A DNA stretch of 64,000 bases from Nissabacter sp. SGAir0207 (GCF_005491205.1 NZ_CP028035.1:1426001-1490000); one strand, 5' to 3'. Positions 26,706 to 35,350 are shown, counted from the stretch's first letter. Translations and numbers: made by a program. Notes: generated by a model from the letters alone, not told the origin.

Positions 26706-26725
26706 CCCGGCGGCCACCCGCCGGG
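26706..26725. terminator. stem-loop between convergent porin and IclR genes
   Basis: An 8-bp GC stem (CCCGGCGG / CCGCCGGG, loop CCAC) fills most of the 27-base gap between the two stop codons. There is no U-tract. Confidence 0.45.
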
Positions 26726-27463
26726 CTACTGCCCCGCCAGCGCCTCAATCTCTGCCTTGCACTGCACCAGCGCCCGCAGCAACTCTTCGGCCTGTGCCGC
26801 AAACCGGTAGGCGGGCACCGCCAGTGACAGCGCATAGCGCGCACTGCCCGCCGTCACCAGCGCCACTCCCAGCCCGCACACGCCGCCCGCGTGCTCCTCC
26901 TCATCCTGCGCGTAGCCCCGGCGCTGGATCAGCGCCAGCTCCGCCCGCAGCGCGGCAGGTTCACACAGGGTGCGGGCGGTGCGCCGCTCCAACGTGCCGC
27001 TGAGCAGCGCAGCTTGCTCCGCCGTTGGCAGGGCCGCCAGCAGCGCCTTGCCGTGGGCGGTGGTGTGGATCGGGAAGGCGGTGCCGATGGGGGAGACGAC
27101 GCGCAGCTCCTGATCGCAGGGGTACTGGTCTACGGAGATGGCGTGCAGGCCGCGGAACACGCAGAGATCCACCGTCTCACGGGTGCGGCGGCCGAGCGCC
27201 TCAATGCAGGGGCGGGCGAGGGCAGTGACATCCGTGTGGGCCGCCGCTGCCAGCCGCGCCATCGCCGGGCCAAGGCTGACGCCCCCGCTGCCCTGGCTGA
27301 CAAATTGCTGGGCCTCCAGCGAGGCCACCAGCCGGTGCACCGTGGTGCGCGGCAGGCCGCTGAGGCGTGCCAGTTGCGACAGGCTCACGCCGTGCGGCTG
27401 CGTCTCCAGTACCTTCAGCAGCGCGGCGGCGCGGGCAATCACGCCCGATTCAGTGTCGGCCAT
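26726..27463 (-). CDS. IclR-family transcriptional regulator
   Basis: A 245-residue IclR-type regulator. The N-terminal winged HTH (residues ~8-65) includes VSLSQLARLSGLPRTTVHRLVASLE. The C-terminal GAF-like effector domain has TAHGKALLAALP and EEEHAGGVCGLGVAL, both diagnostic. It is divergent from an MFS transporter with a 90-base gap that holds two copies of TATTCGG. IclR proteins usually regulate the adjacent catabolic or transport gene, so the MFS gene is its probable target. The effector is unknown. Confidence 0.9.
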   Translation of the reverse strand: MADTESGVIARAAALLKVLETQPHGVSLSQLARLSGLPRTTVHRLVASLEAQQFVSQGSGGVSLGPAMARLAAAAHTDVTALARPCIEALGRRTRETVDLCVFRGLHAISVDQYPCDQELRVVSPIGTAFPIHTTAHGKALLAALPTAEQAALLSGTLERRTARTLCEPAALRAELALIQRRGYAQDEEEHAGGVCGLGVALVTAGSARYALSLAVPAYRFAAQAEELLRALVQCKAEIEALAGQ

Positions 27464-27511
27464 TGGCCCTCCTTGTTGACTTTTTTAGCAGGCAAGGCAC
27501 ACTTATACCAT

Positions 27512-27543
27512 TATTCGGAACAGATATCCACTATTCGGACAGG
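27512..27543. promoter_or_regulatory. direct repeat, candidate IclR-type operator
   Basis: TATTCGGAACAG (27512-27523) and TATTCGGACAGG (27532-27543) are direct repeats with starts 20 bases apart (about two helical turns). They lie just upstream of the MFS start, in the gap shared with the IclR-family gene. The second copy overlaps the ribosome-binding site, so bound protein could repress. Confidence 0.5.
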
Positions 27544-27553
27544 ATGGACACCC

Positions 27554-28729
27554 ATGTCGTCACAACCCTTGCCCCATACCGTTTCACCCGCCCTGTGCGC
27601 CAGCGGGGCCTTCACCCTGCTGGCGATAGCCTGCCTGACCATCATGGTCGGCTGCGTGATTGTGCCGGGCCTGACCGAGATTGCCGCGCGCTTGGGCGTC
27701 GGGCAGGCCGCCGGCTGGCTGGTGACGGTGCCGTCGCTGGGCGTGGTGCTGCTCGGGCCGCTGGCGGGGTGGTGCATCGCGCGCCTTGGCAACTACCGTG
27801 CGCTGGGCTGGGGGCTGTTTGCCTATGGCCTGCTGGGGGCGGGGGGCGTGCTGCTGGAGGGTGCGCCGTTGATCTTCGCCGATCGCTTCCTGCTCGGCGG
27901 CGCGACGGCTGTGGTGATGGCCGCGGGCACCGGGCTGCTCTCCCACTTCTACCACGGCCCGGCGCGGCTGGCGATGATGGCGCGGCAGGGGATGGCGATT
28001 GAGCTGGGCGGGGTGATCTTCCTGTTCATTGGCGGCCTGCTGGCCACACTGGGCTGGCGCTGGCCATTCGCGCTCTATCTGGTCGCCTGGCTGCTGCTAG
28101 TCATGTTGCGGCTCTGGGTGCCGCGCCCGCCGGAGGCCACGCCGGTGGCGGCCGGGCACGGCGGCAACGCGCGGCTGTGGGCGGTGCACGGCGCGGCGCT
28201 CTGCTCAATGATCAGCTTTTTTACCGGCGTCATCACCCTGCCAGCGCACCTGCACCACCTTGGTCTGGCACCCGCGCAGATCGGCAGTTTCCTCGCCTTT
28301 GTGTCGCTGGTGGCGGTAGGCGCGGCCTGGCTGATGCCGCGCACGGCCACGCGGCTAGGTGAGCACGGCGCGCTGGCGCTGGCCTTTGTGGCTTACGCCG
28401 CCGCCCACGCGCTGTTTGCGCTGGCTTACGCCGCCGCCCACGCGCTGTTTGCGCTGGCTGGCACGCTGCCGCTGTTTATTGCCGGCGGGGTGCTGATGGG
28501 GCTGGGCTTCGGGCTGTCAGTACCGCTCGCCAACCATCTGGTGGTGGAGCGCAGCCCGGCAGCCACCCGCGGCACCCAGCTGGCACGCCTGTCGATGGCC
28601 ATCTTCTCCGGCCAATTCCTCGCCTCTTTCATGGCCTTCATGCCCACCCAAGGCGGCGGTGCCTTCTGGCTGGCCGCCCTGCTGGCACTGGCCGCCGCCG
28701 CCATCCTGCCCTGGCGGATACGGGGTTAA
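27554..28729 (+). CDS. MFS transporter with an 11-residue tandem duplication
   Basis: A 391-residue major-facilitator protein, probably an efflux-type (DHA1-like) transporter. It has about twelve hydrophobic helices, GPLAGWCIARLGNYRALGWGLFAYG as the loop 2-3 motif, and GFGLSVPLANHLVVERSP late. Residues 280-290 (AYAAAHALFAL) are immediately repeated at 291-301 by an exact 33-bp tandem duplication in a transmembrane segment, which lengthens one helix by three turns. The gene remains in frame but the protein may be impaired. It is divergent from the IclR gene. Substrate unknown. Confidence 0.85.
   Translation: MSSQPLPHTVSPALCASGAFTLLAIACLTIMVGCVIVPGLTEIAARLGVGQAAGWLVTVPSLGVVLLGPLAGWCIARLGNYRALGWGLFAYGLLGAGGVLLEGAPLIFADRFLLGGATAVVMAAGTGLLSHFYHGPARLAMMARQGMAIELGGVIFLFIGGLLATLGWRWPFALYLVAWLLLVMLRLWVPRPPEATPVAAGHGGNARLWAVHGAALCSMISFFTGVITLPAHLHHLGLAPAQIGSFLAFVSLVAVGAAWLMPRTATRLGEHGALALAFVAYAAAHALFALAYAAAHALFALAGTLPLFIAGGVLMGLGFGLSVPLANHLVVERSPAATRGTQLARLSMAIFSGQFLASFMAFMPTQGGGAFWLAALLALAAAAILPWRIRG
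28391..28456 (+). repeat. 33-bp exact tandem duplication inside MFS gene
   Basis: Two identical 33-base units (28391-28423 and 28424-28456), each coding AYAAAHALFAL. The perfect identity suggests a recent slippage or duplication event, which could reverse. Confidence 0.95.
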
Positions 28730-28813
28730 CGTAGACCCCATACTTAAAGGTGGGGCGTAGGGCGAGCGCAGGAGGATACAGGGGAGGGAGCAGGCGCAGA
28801 GCGCGCCTGACCC

Positions 28814-29158
28814 TTACGCCTCGTCCAAACCGCTGGCCAGCTCATCCAGCGCAATCTCGCGCGATGGCGCGCCCTCCAGCGACTCATTCAGCTCTTCACT
28901 CAGATCCGGCAGGCTGGTGAACTGCCCATCCAAAAACAGGAAGGTCAGTTTGCGCTCCACGTCGGCCAGCAGCGCGTTGGCGTCGGGCAGGCCGTGGCCC
29001 TCGGTCTTGTCGCCGTCCAGCAGATAGTGCAGGCCATCCGGCTCCTGCTCCACCAGCCCGAGGTCAATCAGGTGCTGGTCACCGTTGCGCGCCAACACAT
29101 GGTTTTCCGCCAGATAGAGGGTGTAGTAGCGGCGCTGGTTTTGGTCAGGGTGTGCCAT
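28814..29158 (-). CDS. hypothetical acidic protein, 114 residues
   Basis: A small, acidic, soluble protein without signal peptide or membrane segment: MAHPDQNQRRYYTLYLAENH, later LTFLFLDGQFTSLPDLSEELN, with a Glu/Asp-rich C-terminus. It has a reading frame with good codon use for this genome but no family I recognise. It is convergent with the MFS gene and divergent from the aldehyde dehydrogenase operon (190 bases between starts). The repeated mention of hydrophobic LFL/FLF in an acidic context could suit a small adaptor, but no function can be assigned. Confidence 0.7.
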   Translation of the reverse strand: MAHPDQNQRRYYTLYLAENHVLARNGDQHLIDLGLVEQEPDGLHYLLDGDKTEGHGLPDANALLADVERKLTFLFLDGQFTSLPDLSEELNESLEGAPSREIALDELASGLDEA

Positions 29159-29348
29159 GGGTAAACTCCGTTGTCAGGGGTAAATCTATGATTGTAGTGC
29201 AAGGATCGCCTCCCCGGCGGGTAGGAAACGTCCGCTTATACTGTGCCGACTGGCTCTCTGCCGATTTACCGCAATACTTATAGGGGTAAAAACCCTTACT
29301 GGCGACAGGCCCGGCCTGCCGCCTTTGTGTATTGACCAGGAGGCCATC

Positions 29349-29840
29349 ATGGCGCAGCAACAGCCTTTACGGCTCAGGATCAACGGCGAGGAGATTGCCC
29401 TTACCCTCGACTCACGCGTCACCCTGCTTGACGCCCTGCGAGAATATGCCGGGCTGACCGGCGCGAAAAAGGGGTGCGATCAGGGGCAGTGCGGTGCCTG
29501 CACCGTTCATGTCAACGGCGAGCGGGTGCTGAGCTGCCTGACGCTGGCCGCTCAGGCGGAGGGGCAGGAGATCACCACCATCGAGGGGCTGGCCGCCCCG
29601 GACGGCACCCTGAATGCGGTGCAGCAAGCCTTTTTGGCCCATGATGCCTTCCAGTGCGGCTACTGTACGCCGGGGCAGATCATGTCGGCGGTGGCCTGTA
29701 TCCGCGAGGGGCACGCTGGCTCTGACGAGGAGATCCGCGAATACATGAGCGGCAACCTCTGCCGCTGCGGTGCCTACACCCACATCGTCGCCGCGGTACG
29801 TGAGGCGGCCGAGACCCTGACCCACGGGAGGCTGGCATGA
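29349..29840 (+). CDS. molybdenum aldehyde dehydrogenase, 2Fe-2S subunit (PaoA-like, no Tat signal)
   Basis: The 163-residue iron-sulfur subunit of a xanthine-oxidase-family molybdoenzyme. The plant-type cluster uses Cys43, Cys48, Cys51 and Cys63 (GCDQGQCGACTV...LSC). The second cluster uses Cys103, Cys106, Cys138 and Cys140 (CGYCTPGQ...CRCG). It passes electrons from the Mo centre to FAD. E. coli PaoA (YagT) has a long Tat leader that carries the complex to the periplasm; here the protein starts MAQQQPLRLRING with no twin-arginine leader, and no in-frame upstream extension exists, so this enzyme should stay in the cytoplasm. The ATG follows AGGAGG. Its 3' end overlaps the FAD subunit gene by 4 bases. 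Confidence 0.9.
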   Translation: MAQQQPLRLRINGEEIALTLDSRVTLLDALREYAGLTGAKKGCDQGQCGACTVHVNGERVLSCLTLAAQAEGQEITTIEGLAAPDGTLNAVQQAFLAHDAFQCGYCTPGQIMSAVACIREGHAGSDEEIREYMSGNLCRCGAYTHIVAAVREAAETLTHGRLA

Positions 29841-30835
29841 GGGCATTTGACTACCAGCGCGCCAGCGACCTTGACGCCGCACAACAGGGAGCTGACCAGC
29901 CCGACACGCGTTTTTTGGCGGGCGGTACCACCCAGCTTGACCTGATGAAGTGCGAGGTGGAGCGCCCGGCGCGGCTGGTGGATATCAGCCACCTGCCGGG
30001 GCTGGACGCCATCCACATCACCCACGACCACCTGCTGCTGGGCGCACTGGCGAAGATGAGCCACGTCGCTGACCACCCGCAGGTGCGTGACGCCGCCCCG
30101 GCGCTGGCGGACAGCCTGTCGCTGGCCGCCTCGGCGCAACTGCGCAACATGGCGACGCTGGGCGGCAACCTGTTGCAGCGTACCCGGTGCAGCTACTTCC
30201 GTGACCCGCAGGGCTACAGCGCCTGCAACAAGCGCCAGCCTGGCTCCGGCTGTGCCGCGATGGATGGCGTCAACCGCAACCATGCGGTGCTCGGCACCAG
30301 CGCCCACTGCATCGCCACCTATCCCGGCGATCTGGCGGTGGCGCTGACCGCCTTTGACGCCGAGCTGCACCTGCGCGCGGTGGATGGCACGGTGCGCCAG
30401 GTGCCGATCGCAAGCTTCTTCTGGCTGCCCGGCGATCGGCCGGACATTGAGCATGACCTGTCGCCCGGCGAGCTGATCACCGCGATTGAGATCCCGGCCA
30501 GCGCCGCCCTGCGTCGCTCCCACTACCTGAAGGTGCGTGACCGCGCCTCCTACGAGTTTGCCGCCGCCAGCGCCGCCGTCGGGCTGGATCTGGCGGAGGA
30601 TGGCCGCACCATCCGCGAGGCGCGTGTCGCGCTCGGCGGTGTGGCGACCGTGCCGTGGCGCGCCCGTGAGGTGGAGCAGGCGTTGCAGGGCCAGCCGCTG
30701 GAGGAGGCGGTGCTGCGCCGCGCCGCCGAGCTGGCCACGCAGGGGGCGGTTGCCCACGCTCACAACGGCTACAAAATCACCCTGATCCCGCGCGTTATCG
30801 CACGCGCGCTGATGACCGCTGGAGGCCTGGCATGA
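29837..30835 (+). CDS. molybdenum aldehyde dehydrogenase, FAD and 4Fe-4S subunit (PaoB-like)
   Basis: The 332-residue FAD-binding middle subunit. The flavin loop FLAGGTTQLDLMK (26-38) and ATLGGNLLQ (106-114) are typical of the family. Unlike most xanthine-dehydrogenase FAD subunits, it has the PaoB-specific insertion carrying a further 4Fe-4S cluster, with Cys118, Cys130, Cys139 and Cys158 (CSYFRDPQG...ACNKRQPGSGCAAMDG...HC). It relays electrons from the 2Fe-2S subunit to FAD and then to the acceptor. It overlaps both neighbours by ATGA, so the three subunits are translationally coupled. Confidence 0.92.
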   Translation: MRAFDYQRASDLDAAQQGADQPDTRFLAGGTTQLDLMKCEVERPARLVDISHLPGLDAIHITHDHLLLGALAKMSHVADHPQVRDAAPALADSLSLAASAQLRNMATLGGNLLQRTRCSYFRDPQGYSACNKRQPGSGCAAMDGVNRNHAVLGTSAHCIATYPGDLAVALTAFDAELHLRAVDGTVRQVPIASFFWLPGDRPDIEHDLSPGELITAIEIPASAALRRSHYLKVRDRASYEFAAASAAVGLDLAEDGRTIREARVALGGVATVPWRAREVEQALQGQPLEEAVLRRAAELATQGAVAHAHNGYKITLIPRVIARALMTAGGLA

Positions 30836-33195
30836 GCCATACCGATCAACCGCGCCGCGAGCTGGAAGCTGGCGCTGAGACCCTGACCCCGCCGGCTGCC
30901 GCCAGCGAGACCCTGACGCCGCCAGCCCCGACCCAGACACCGGCCCGCCCGCTGGAGGCGCTGGGCGAGAAGCGCCCGCGTCTGGAGGGCAACCTGAAGG
31001 TGCAGGGCGCGGCGCGCTACGCCTTCGAGCACCAGCCCGAGGATCTGCTGTTCGGTGTGGTGGTGAACGCCACCGTGCCGCATGGCCGCATCACCGCCAT
31101 GCACATTGAGGAGGCGAAACAGGCCCCCGGCGTGCAGGCAGTGCTGACCCACCTCGACAAGCTGGAACTCAACCCCGGCACGCCGTTTAACAGCGGCGGC
31201 TCGGCGGCTTCTAAATATGTGCCGTTGCAGAGCGAGGTGGTGCGCTGGAACGGCCAGCACATCGCGCTGGTGGTGGCGGAGACGCTGGAGCAGGCCACCG
31301 AGGCCGCCGCGCTGGTGCGGGCCGAGTACGCGCCAGAGCCAGCGCTGATTGACCCGGATGACCCGCAGGCGCGGCCGGAGCCGGTGGAGGCGCTGGACGT
31401 CGAGTGGGGACAGGCGCATCAGGCGATGGCGGCCGCGCCGGTGCGGGTACACGGCGTCTACACCACGCCGCGCGAGTACAACTCGCCGATTGAGCTGCAT
31501 GGCTGCATCGCCCAGTGGCAGGATGAGATCCTGACGGTCTGGGAGCCGAGCCAGTGGGTCGGCGGCGAGCGCAACACCATCGCCGAGTGGTTCGGGCTGG
31601 AGGTGGAGCGGGTGCGGGTGATCTCGCCCTACGTCGGCGGCGGGTTCGGCTGCAAGGCCACGCCGCACGGCCATGTGGCGCTGGCCTGCCTCGCCACCCG
31701 CCTGCTGCACCGCCCGGTGAAGGTGGTGCTGACCCGGCCGCAGACCTTCACCGGCTACGGCGGGCGGCCGCGTACCCATCAGGCGCTGTCACTGGGCGCT
31801 GACCACGACGGCAAGCTGCTGGCGATTGTCCATGATGGCTGGAACGAGACGTCGATCGAGGATACCCACCAAGAGCCGAGCAACTCGGTGACGCCGCTGA
31901 TGTACGCCTGCGACAACGTCTTCTCGCGCCACCGGCTGGTGCGGGTGCACACCGTCAACCCCGGCTGGATGCGCGCGCCGGGCGAGAACCCCAGCACCTA
32001 TGCGCTGGAGACGGCGATGGATGAGCTGGCGCACGCGCTGGCGATGGATCCGCTGGAGTTGCGGCTGCGCAACTGGGCCGATCAAGACCCGCAGGAGAAG
32101 CTGCCGTGGAGCAGCCGCCGCCTGCGCGAGGCCTATCAGGCCGGGGCCGAGGCCTTCGGCTGGGCGCAGCGTGACCCGGCACCGCGTTCCATGCGCCGTG
32201 GGCGCGAGCTGGTGGGCTGGGGCATGGCGGCGGGCACCTACCCGGTGCACCGCACGCCGGGCGAGGCGCGCATCATCGTTGACCGCCACGGGCAGCTGAC
32301 GGTGCAGAGCAGCGGTGCGGATATCGGCACCGGCACCTACACCATCTTGGCGCAGACCGCCGCCGAGGTGTTGCAGGTGCCCTCCTCAGATATCAAGGTG
32401 GAGCTGGGCGACACCCGCCTGCCGCGCGCGCCGGTGGCCGGTGGCTCGCAACTGGCGAACCTGCTGACCGGCGCGGTGCACAAAACCGCGCTGAAGGTAC
32501 GGGAGATGCTGGTGAACCTGGCGGTCACCACGCCCAACTCGCCGTTGCAGGGCCAGCCGCCGGAGGCAGTAACGCTGGCGGCCGGTGGGCTGCACGCCGA
32601 CGGGCGTACCCTCAGCTTCGGCACCCTGCTGGCGCTGGCGAACCACGATGAGCTGGTGGTGCATCAGGACACCTTCGAACCGGACGCCACCGAGCAGGAT
32701 CGTGACACCGCCGACCGTACGGCCACCCTGATGAAGGGGGCGACCGATGTGAATGGCGTCTCCGCCCACAGCTGGTGCGCCCACTTTGTCGAGGTGGCGG
32801 TGGATGAGGATTTCGGCACCGTGCGCGTGCGGCGGGTGGTGAGCGCCTTCGACTGCGGTCGGCTCTACAACCCGACGCTGGCGGAGAGCCAGTGGATCGG
32901 CGGCATCGTGATGGGCATTGGTCAGGCGCTGCTGGAGGAGGGAATGGTTGACCCGCGCGACGGGCGCATCCTCAACGCCAACCTGGCTGACTATCTGGTG
33001 GCGGTCAACGCGGACATCCCGGAGATCCAGACCATTAACGTCGGTGAGCCAGATCCGCTGGCGAGCGCGCTGGGCGGCAAGACCATCGGCGAGGTGGGGA
33101 TTGTCGGCGTGGCAGCGGCGATCAGCAATGCTGTGTTCCACGCCACCGGCAAGCGGGTACGTGACCTGCCGATCACCCTCGACAAACTGCTCTAA
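30832..33195 (+). CDS. molybdenum aldehyde dehydrogenase, Mo-cofactor subunit (PaoC-like)
   Basis: The 787-residue catalytic subunit that binds molybdopterin cytosine dinucleotide and oxidises aldehydes to acids. Family signatures are VGGGFGCKA, GGRPRTHQALSLGAD, ADIGTGTYTILAQ, and the catalytic glutamate in GGKTIGEVGIVG (Glu754). It is about 55 residues longer than E. coli PaoC (732). Part of the excess is an N-terminal Pro/Thr-rich leader with a 10-residue repeat (ETLTPPAAAS / ETLTPPAPTQ, residues 16-35). It converges with the XdhC-type gene, the stop codons overlapping by three to four bases. The exact substrate is unknown; aromatic aldehydes are expected by analogy. Confidence 0.92.
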   Translation: MSHTDQPRRELEAGAETLTPPAAASETLTPPAPTQTPARPLEALGEKRPRLEGNLKVQGAARYAFEHQPEDLLFGVVVNATVPHGRITAMHIEEAKQAPGVQAVLTHLDKLELNPGTPFNSGGSAASKYVPLQSEVVRWNGQHIALVVAETLEQATEAAALVRAEYAPEPALIDPDDPQARPEPVEALDVEWGQAHQAMAAAPVRVHGVYTTPREYNSPIELHGCIAQWQDEILTVWEPSQWVGGERNTIAEWFGLEVERVRVISPYVGGGFGCKATPHGHVALACLATRLLHRPVKVVLTRPQTFTGYGGRPRTHQALSLGADHDGKLLAIVHDGWNETSIEDTHQEPSNSVTPLMYACDNVFSRHRLVRVHTVNPGWMRAPGENPSTYALETAMDELAHALAMDPLELRLRNWADQDPQEKLPWSSRRLREAYQAGAEAFGWAQRDPAPRSMRRGRELVGWGMAAGTYPVHRTPGEARIIVDRHGQLTVQSSGADIGTGTYTILAQTAAEVLQVPSSDIKVELGDTRLPRAPVAGGSQLANLLTGAVHKTALKVREMLVNLAVTTPNSPLQGQPPEAVTLAAGGLHADGRTLSFGTLLALANHDELVVHQDTFEPDATEQDRDTADRTATLMKGATDVNGVSAHSWCAHFVEVAVDEDFGTVRVRRVVSAFDCGRLYNPTLAESQWIGGIVMGIGQALLEEGMVDPRDGRILNANLADYLVAVNADIPEIQTINVGEPDPLASALGGKTIGEVGIVGVAAAISNAVFHATGKRVRDLPITLDKLL

Positions 33196-34169
33196 CCCCC
33201 CAGGCCGACGTGGCGGTTCTTGTGCGCCACCACGTCGGCCATCACCGCCAGCGCAATCTCGGCTGGCGTCTTGCTGCCAATATCCAACCCAATCGGCGCA
33301 TGTACCCGCGCCAGCTCCTGCTCGGTCAGCCCGGCGATGCGTTGCAGCCGCTCGCGCCGGTTGCGGCTGTTTTTCATCGATCCCATCGCGCCGATATAGA
33401 ACGCCTCGGTCTGTACCGCCTCCATCAGCGTCAGGTCATCCAGCCGGGGATCGTGGGTCAGCGCCACCACCGCCGTCTGGGCGTGGCAGCCACCCTGTTC
33501 AATAAATTTCGCCGGGAAACGCCGCTCCAGCAGCACCCCCTCCGGCAGCTGCGGCGCGAGGTTTTCCAGCTCCTCCTCACGCGGCTCGCACACCACCGTC
33601 TCGAACCCCAGCGCCACCGCAAAACCGGCGCAGTAGAGCGCCACCGGCGACAGGCCAGCGACAATCAGCCGTGGCGCGGCGGCGATATGCAGCGTCAGCA
33701 GGTCGCCGTCACGCGCCACGCCGGTGGCCGGCGGCTGGTCGCTCAGGGTGAGGGCATGGCAGGCACCCGGCAGGCGCAGGGATTTGGTCAGCGCGCCGTG
33801 GCCAGCCAGCGCGGTGGCAAGCTGCCCCAGATAGTGGGCGCTGTCGGCGTTGCACGGCAGGTACTCAATCAAAATATCCAGCACCCCGCCGCACGGCAGC
33901 GCGCGGTTGGGCGTCAGGCCGCCGTCGCCGTAGCGCACCACCTGGCTGGGCTGGCGGAACTCACCGGCGCGCAGCCGGGCGATGAAGTCCTCCTCCACGC
34001 AGCCGCCGGAGAGCGAGCCGCTGTAGCGGCCATCGGCGGTGGCGGCCAGCAGCGCGCCGGGCGAGCGTGGCGAGGAGCCGAAGGTGGCGAGCACGGTGCA
34101 CAACCACACCGGCTGGTGGCCGATCCACGCCTGCGCCTGGCGTGCGACCGACAGATCAAGACTTTGCAT
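33192..34169 (-). CDS. XdhC/CoxI-family molybdoenzyme maturation factor (PaoD-like)
   Basis: A 325-residue chaperone of the XdhC/CoxI type, which binds the molybdenum cofactor and inserts it into the catalytic subunit. The N-terminal CoxI domain includes LATFGSSPRSPGALLA and GRYSGSLSGGCVEEDF. The C-terminal NAD-binding-like domain has RLIVAGLSPVALYCAGFAVALGF and VVALTHDPRLDDLTLMEAV, then YIGAMGSMKNSRNRRERL. The ATG 34169 follows AGGA by seven bases. In E. coli paoD is the fourth gene of paoABCD; here the equivalent gene is inverted and converges on the catalytic gene with overlapping stops, so it has its own promoter. Confidence 0.9.
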   Translation of the reverse strand: MQSLDLSVARQAQAWIGHQPVWLCTVLATFGSSPRSPGALLAATADGRYSGSLSGGCVEEDFIARLRAGEFRQPSQVVRYGDGGLTPNRALPCGGVLDILIEYLPCNADSAHYLGQLATALAGHGALTKSLRLPGACHALTLSDQPPATGVARDGDLLTLHIAAAPRLIVAGLSPVALYCAGFAVALGFETVVCEPREEELENLAPQLPEGVLLERRFPAKFIEQGGCHAQTAVVALTHDPRLDDLTLMEAVQTEAFYIGAMGSMKNSRNRRERLQRIAGLTEQELARVHAPIGLDIGSKTPAEIALAVMADVVAHKNRHVGLGG

Positions 34170-34320
34170 AGGCCATCCTGTTGATTCATTGGCGGGGAAA
34201 GGAGGGTTAATTATGGTTGCGGTTGGCGGAAAGGGAAATGCCCGGCCGCACTTTGCAGCCACGGCGGTTTTCGGCTAAGCCTAAGGGGCGGCGGCGGGCC
34301 GCGTATTGAAGGAACCTGTG

Positions 34321-34881
34321 ATGCCACGCCATCCCCATAAAGCGGCCTTTCCGGTGAGTGAGGCGCGCCGTTACCTGGAGCCGGGGCCGATTGTGCTGAT
34401 CTCCTCCTGCTGGCAGGGCGAACGCAACATCATGACGCTGGGCTGGCACACCATCCTGGCCTTCACGCCGTCGCTGGTGGGCTGCATGATCGCCAGCGGC
34501 AACCACAGCCACGACCTGATCCGCCATAGCCGCGAGTGCGTGATCAACCTGCCGACCACCGCGCTGACCGACACCGTGGTCGGCATCGGCAACACCAGCG
34601 GCGCGGATCTGGATAAGTTCGACCACTTCCACCTCACCGCCCGGCCCGCCACGCAGGTGGGCGCACCGCTGATTGACGAGTGCCACGCCAGCTTCGAGTG
34701 CCGGTTGGTAGAGGACGCGCTGGTCAAACGCTACAGCTTCTTTGTGTTTGAGATTGTGCAAGCGCACGTCGCCCCGACCCCCAAACACCCGGAGACCCTG
34801 CACTACACCGGCGACGGGGTATTTATGGTCGCCGGTAAGGTAATCAGCCGCCGCGGGTTATTTCGGCCGGAGATGCTATAG
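34321..34881 (+). CDS. flavin reductase family protein (FMN-binding split barrel)
   Basis: A 186-residue protein of the flavin reductase-like, FMN-binding split-barrel family. Typical pieces are GPIVLISSCWQGERNIMTLGWHTILAFTPSLVGCMI, NHSHDLIRHSRECVINLP, and LDKFDHFHLTARPATQVGAPLI. Members reduce free flavins or act as FMN oxidoreductases. The ATG follows AAGGAAC. It is divergent from the XdhC-type gene (152 bases) and convergent with the VOC gene. The partner enzyme and substrate are unknown. Confidence 0.87.
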   Translation: MPRHPHKAAFPVSEARRYLEPGPIVLISSCWQGERNIMTLGWHTILAFTPSLVGCMIASGNHSHDLIRHSRECVINLPTTALTDTVVGIGNTSGADLDKFDHFHLTARPATQVGAPLIDECHASFECRLVEDALVKRYSFFVFEIVQAHVAPTPKHPETLHYTGDGVFMVAGKVISRRGLFRPEML

Positions 34882-34896
34882 GGGAGTGAATAACGC

Positions 34897-35289
34897 TCAG
34901 GCTGGCGGCCAGGGCCGCTGCTGGATCACTGTGCGATAGCCGTCCGGGTCGAGGTAGGTGCGCCCGGCGGCGTCCCAGTAAGGGTTGAATGCCGCCACCG
35001 GCTGGAAGCCTGCTTGCATCATGGCAGCGCAGCGCGCCTGCCACTCGGTGGCGTCAGGCACATAGAGCACCAGCAGATCCTCCGCGCCCGGCCCCGGTAT
35101 CACCGGATGGTGCTGGCAGTGGGTAAACTCCAGATGCCAGGCCGCGCCAGGGTAGCCGAGCATCACGCCGCTGAAGCCCTCATGGTCACGAAACTCGCCC
35201 AGCAGCGCCAGCCCAAGGCCATGCTGGTAGAGTGCGCGGCTCTGCGCCAGGTCGCTGACTGGCCGGGCGATACGCAAGGTAGGGATCAT
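34897..35289 (-). CDS. VOC-family (glyoxalase/bleomycin-resistance fold) protein
   Basis: A 130-residue single VOC-superfamily protein. MIPTLRIARPVSDLAQSRALYQHGLGLALLG is the usual start of the first beta-alpha-beta-beta-beta module. WHLEFTHC and YWDAAGRTYLDPDGYRTVIQ carry candidate metal ligands His and Glu/Asp. It resembles B. subtilis YycE. Function within the superfamily (isomerase, dioxygenase, drug sequestration) cannot be fixed. It is transcribed away from the pyruvate-oxidase-like gene. Confidence 0.85.
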   Translation of the reverse strand: MIPTLRIARPVSDLAQSRALYQHGLGLALLGEFRDHEGFSGVMLGYPGAAWHLEFTHCQHHPVIPGPGAEDLLVLYVPDATEWQARCAAMMQAGFQPVAAFNPYWDAAGRTYLDPDGYRTVIQQRPWPPA

Positions 35290-35350
35290 TCTGTCTCTCC
35301 ATGATGGCTGTTTTCCTCAACCTACCACAGTTTTTCTGCCCATTGTCATG

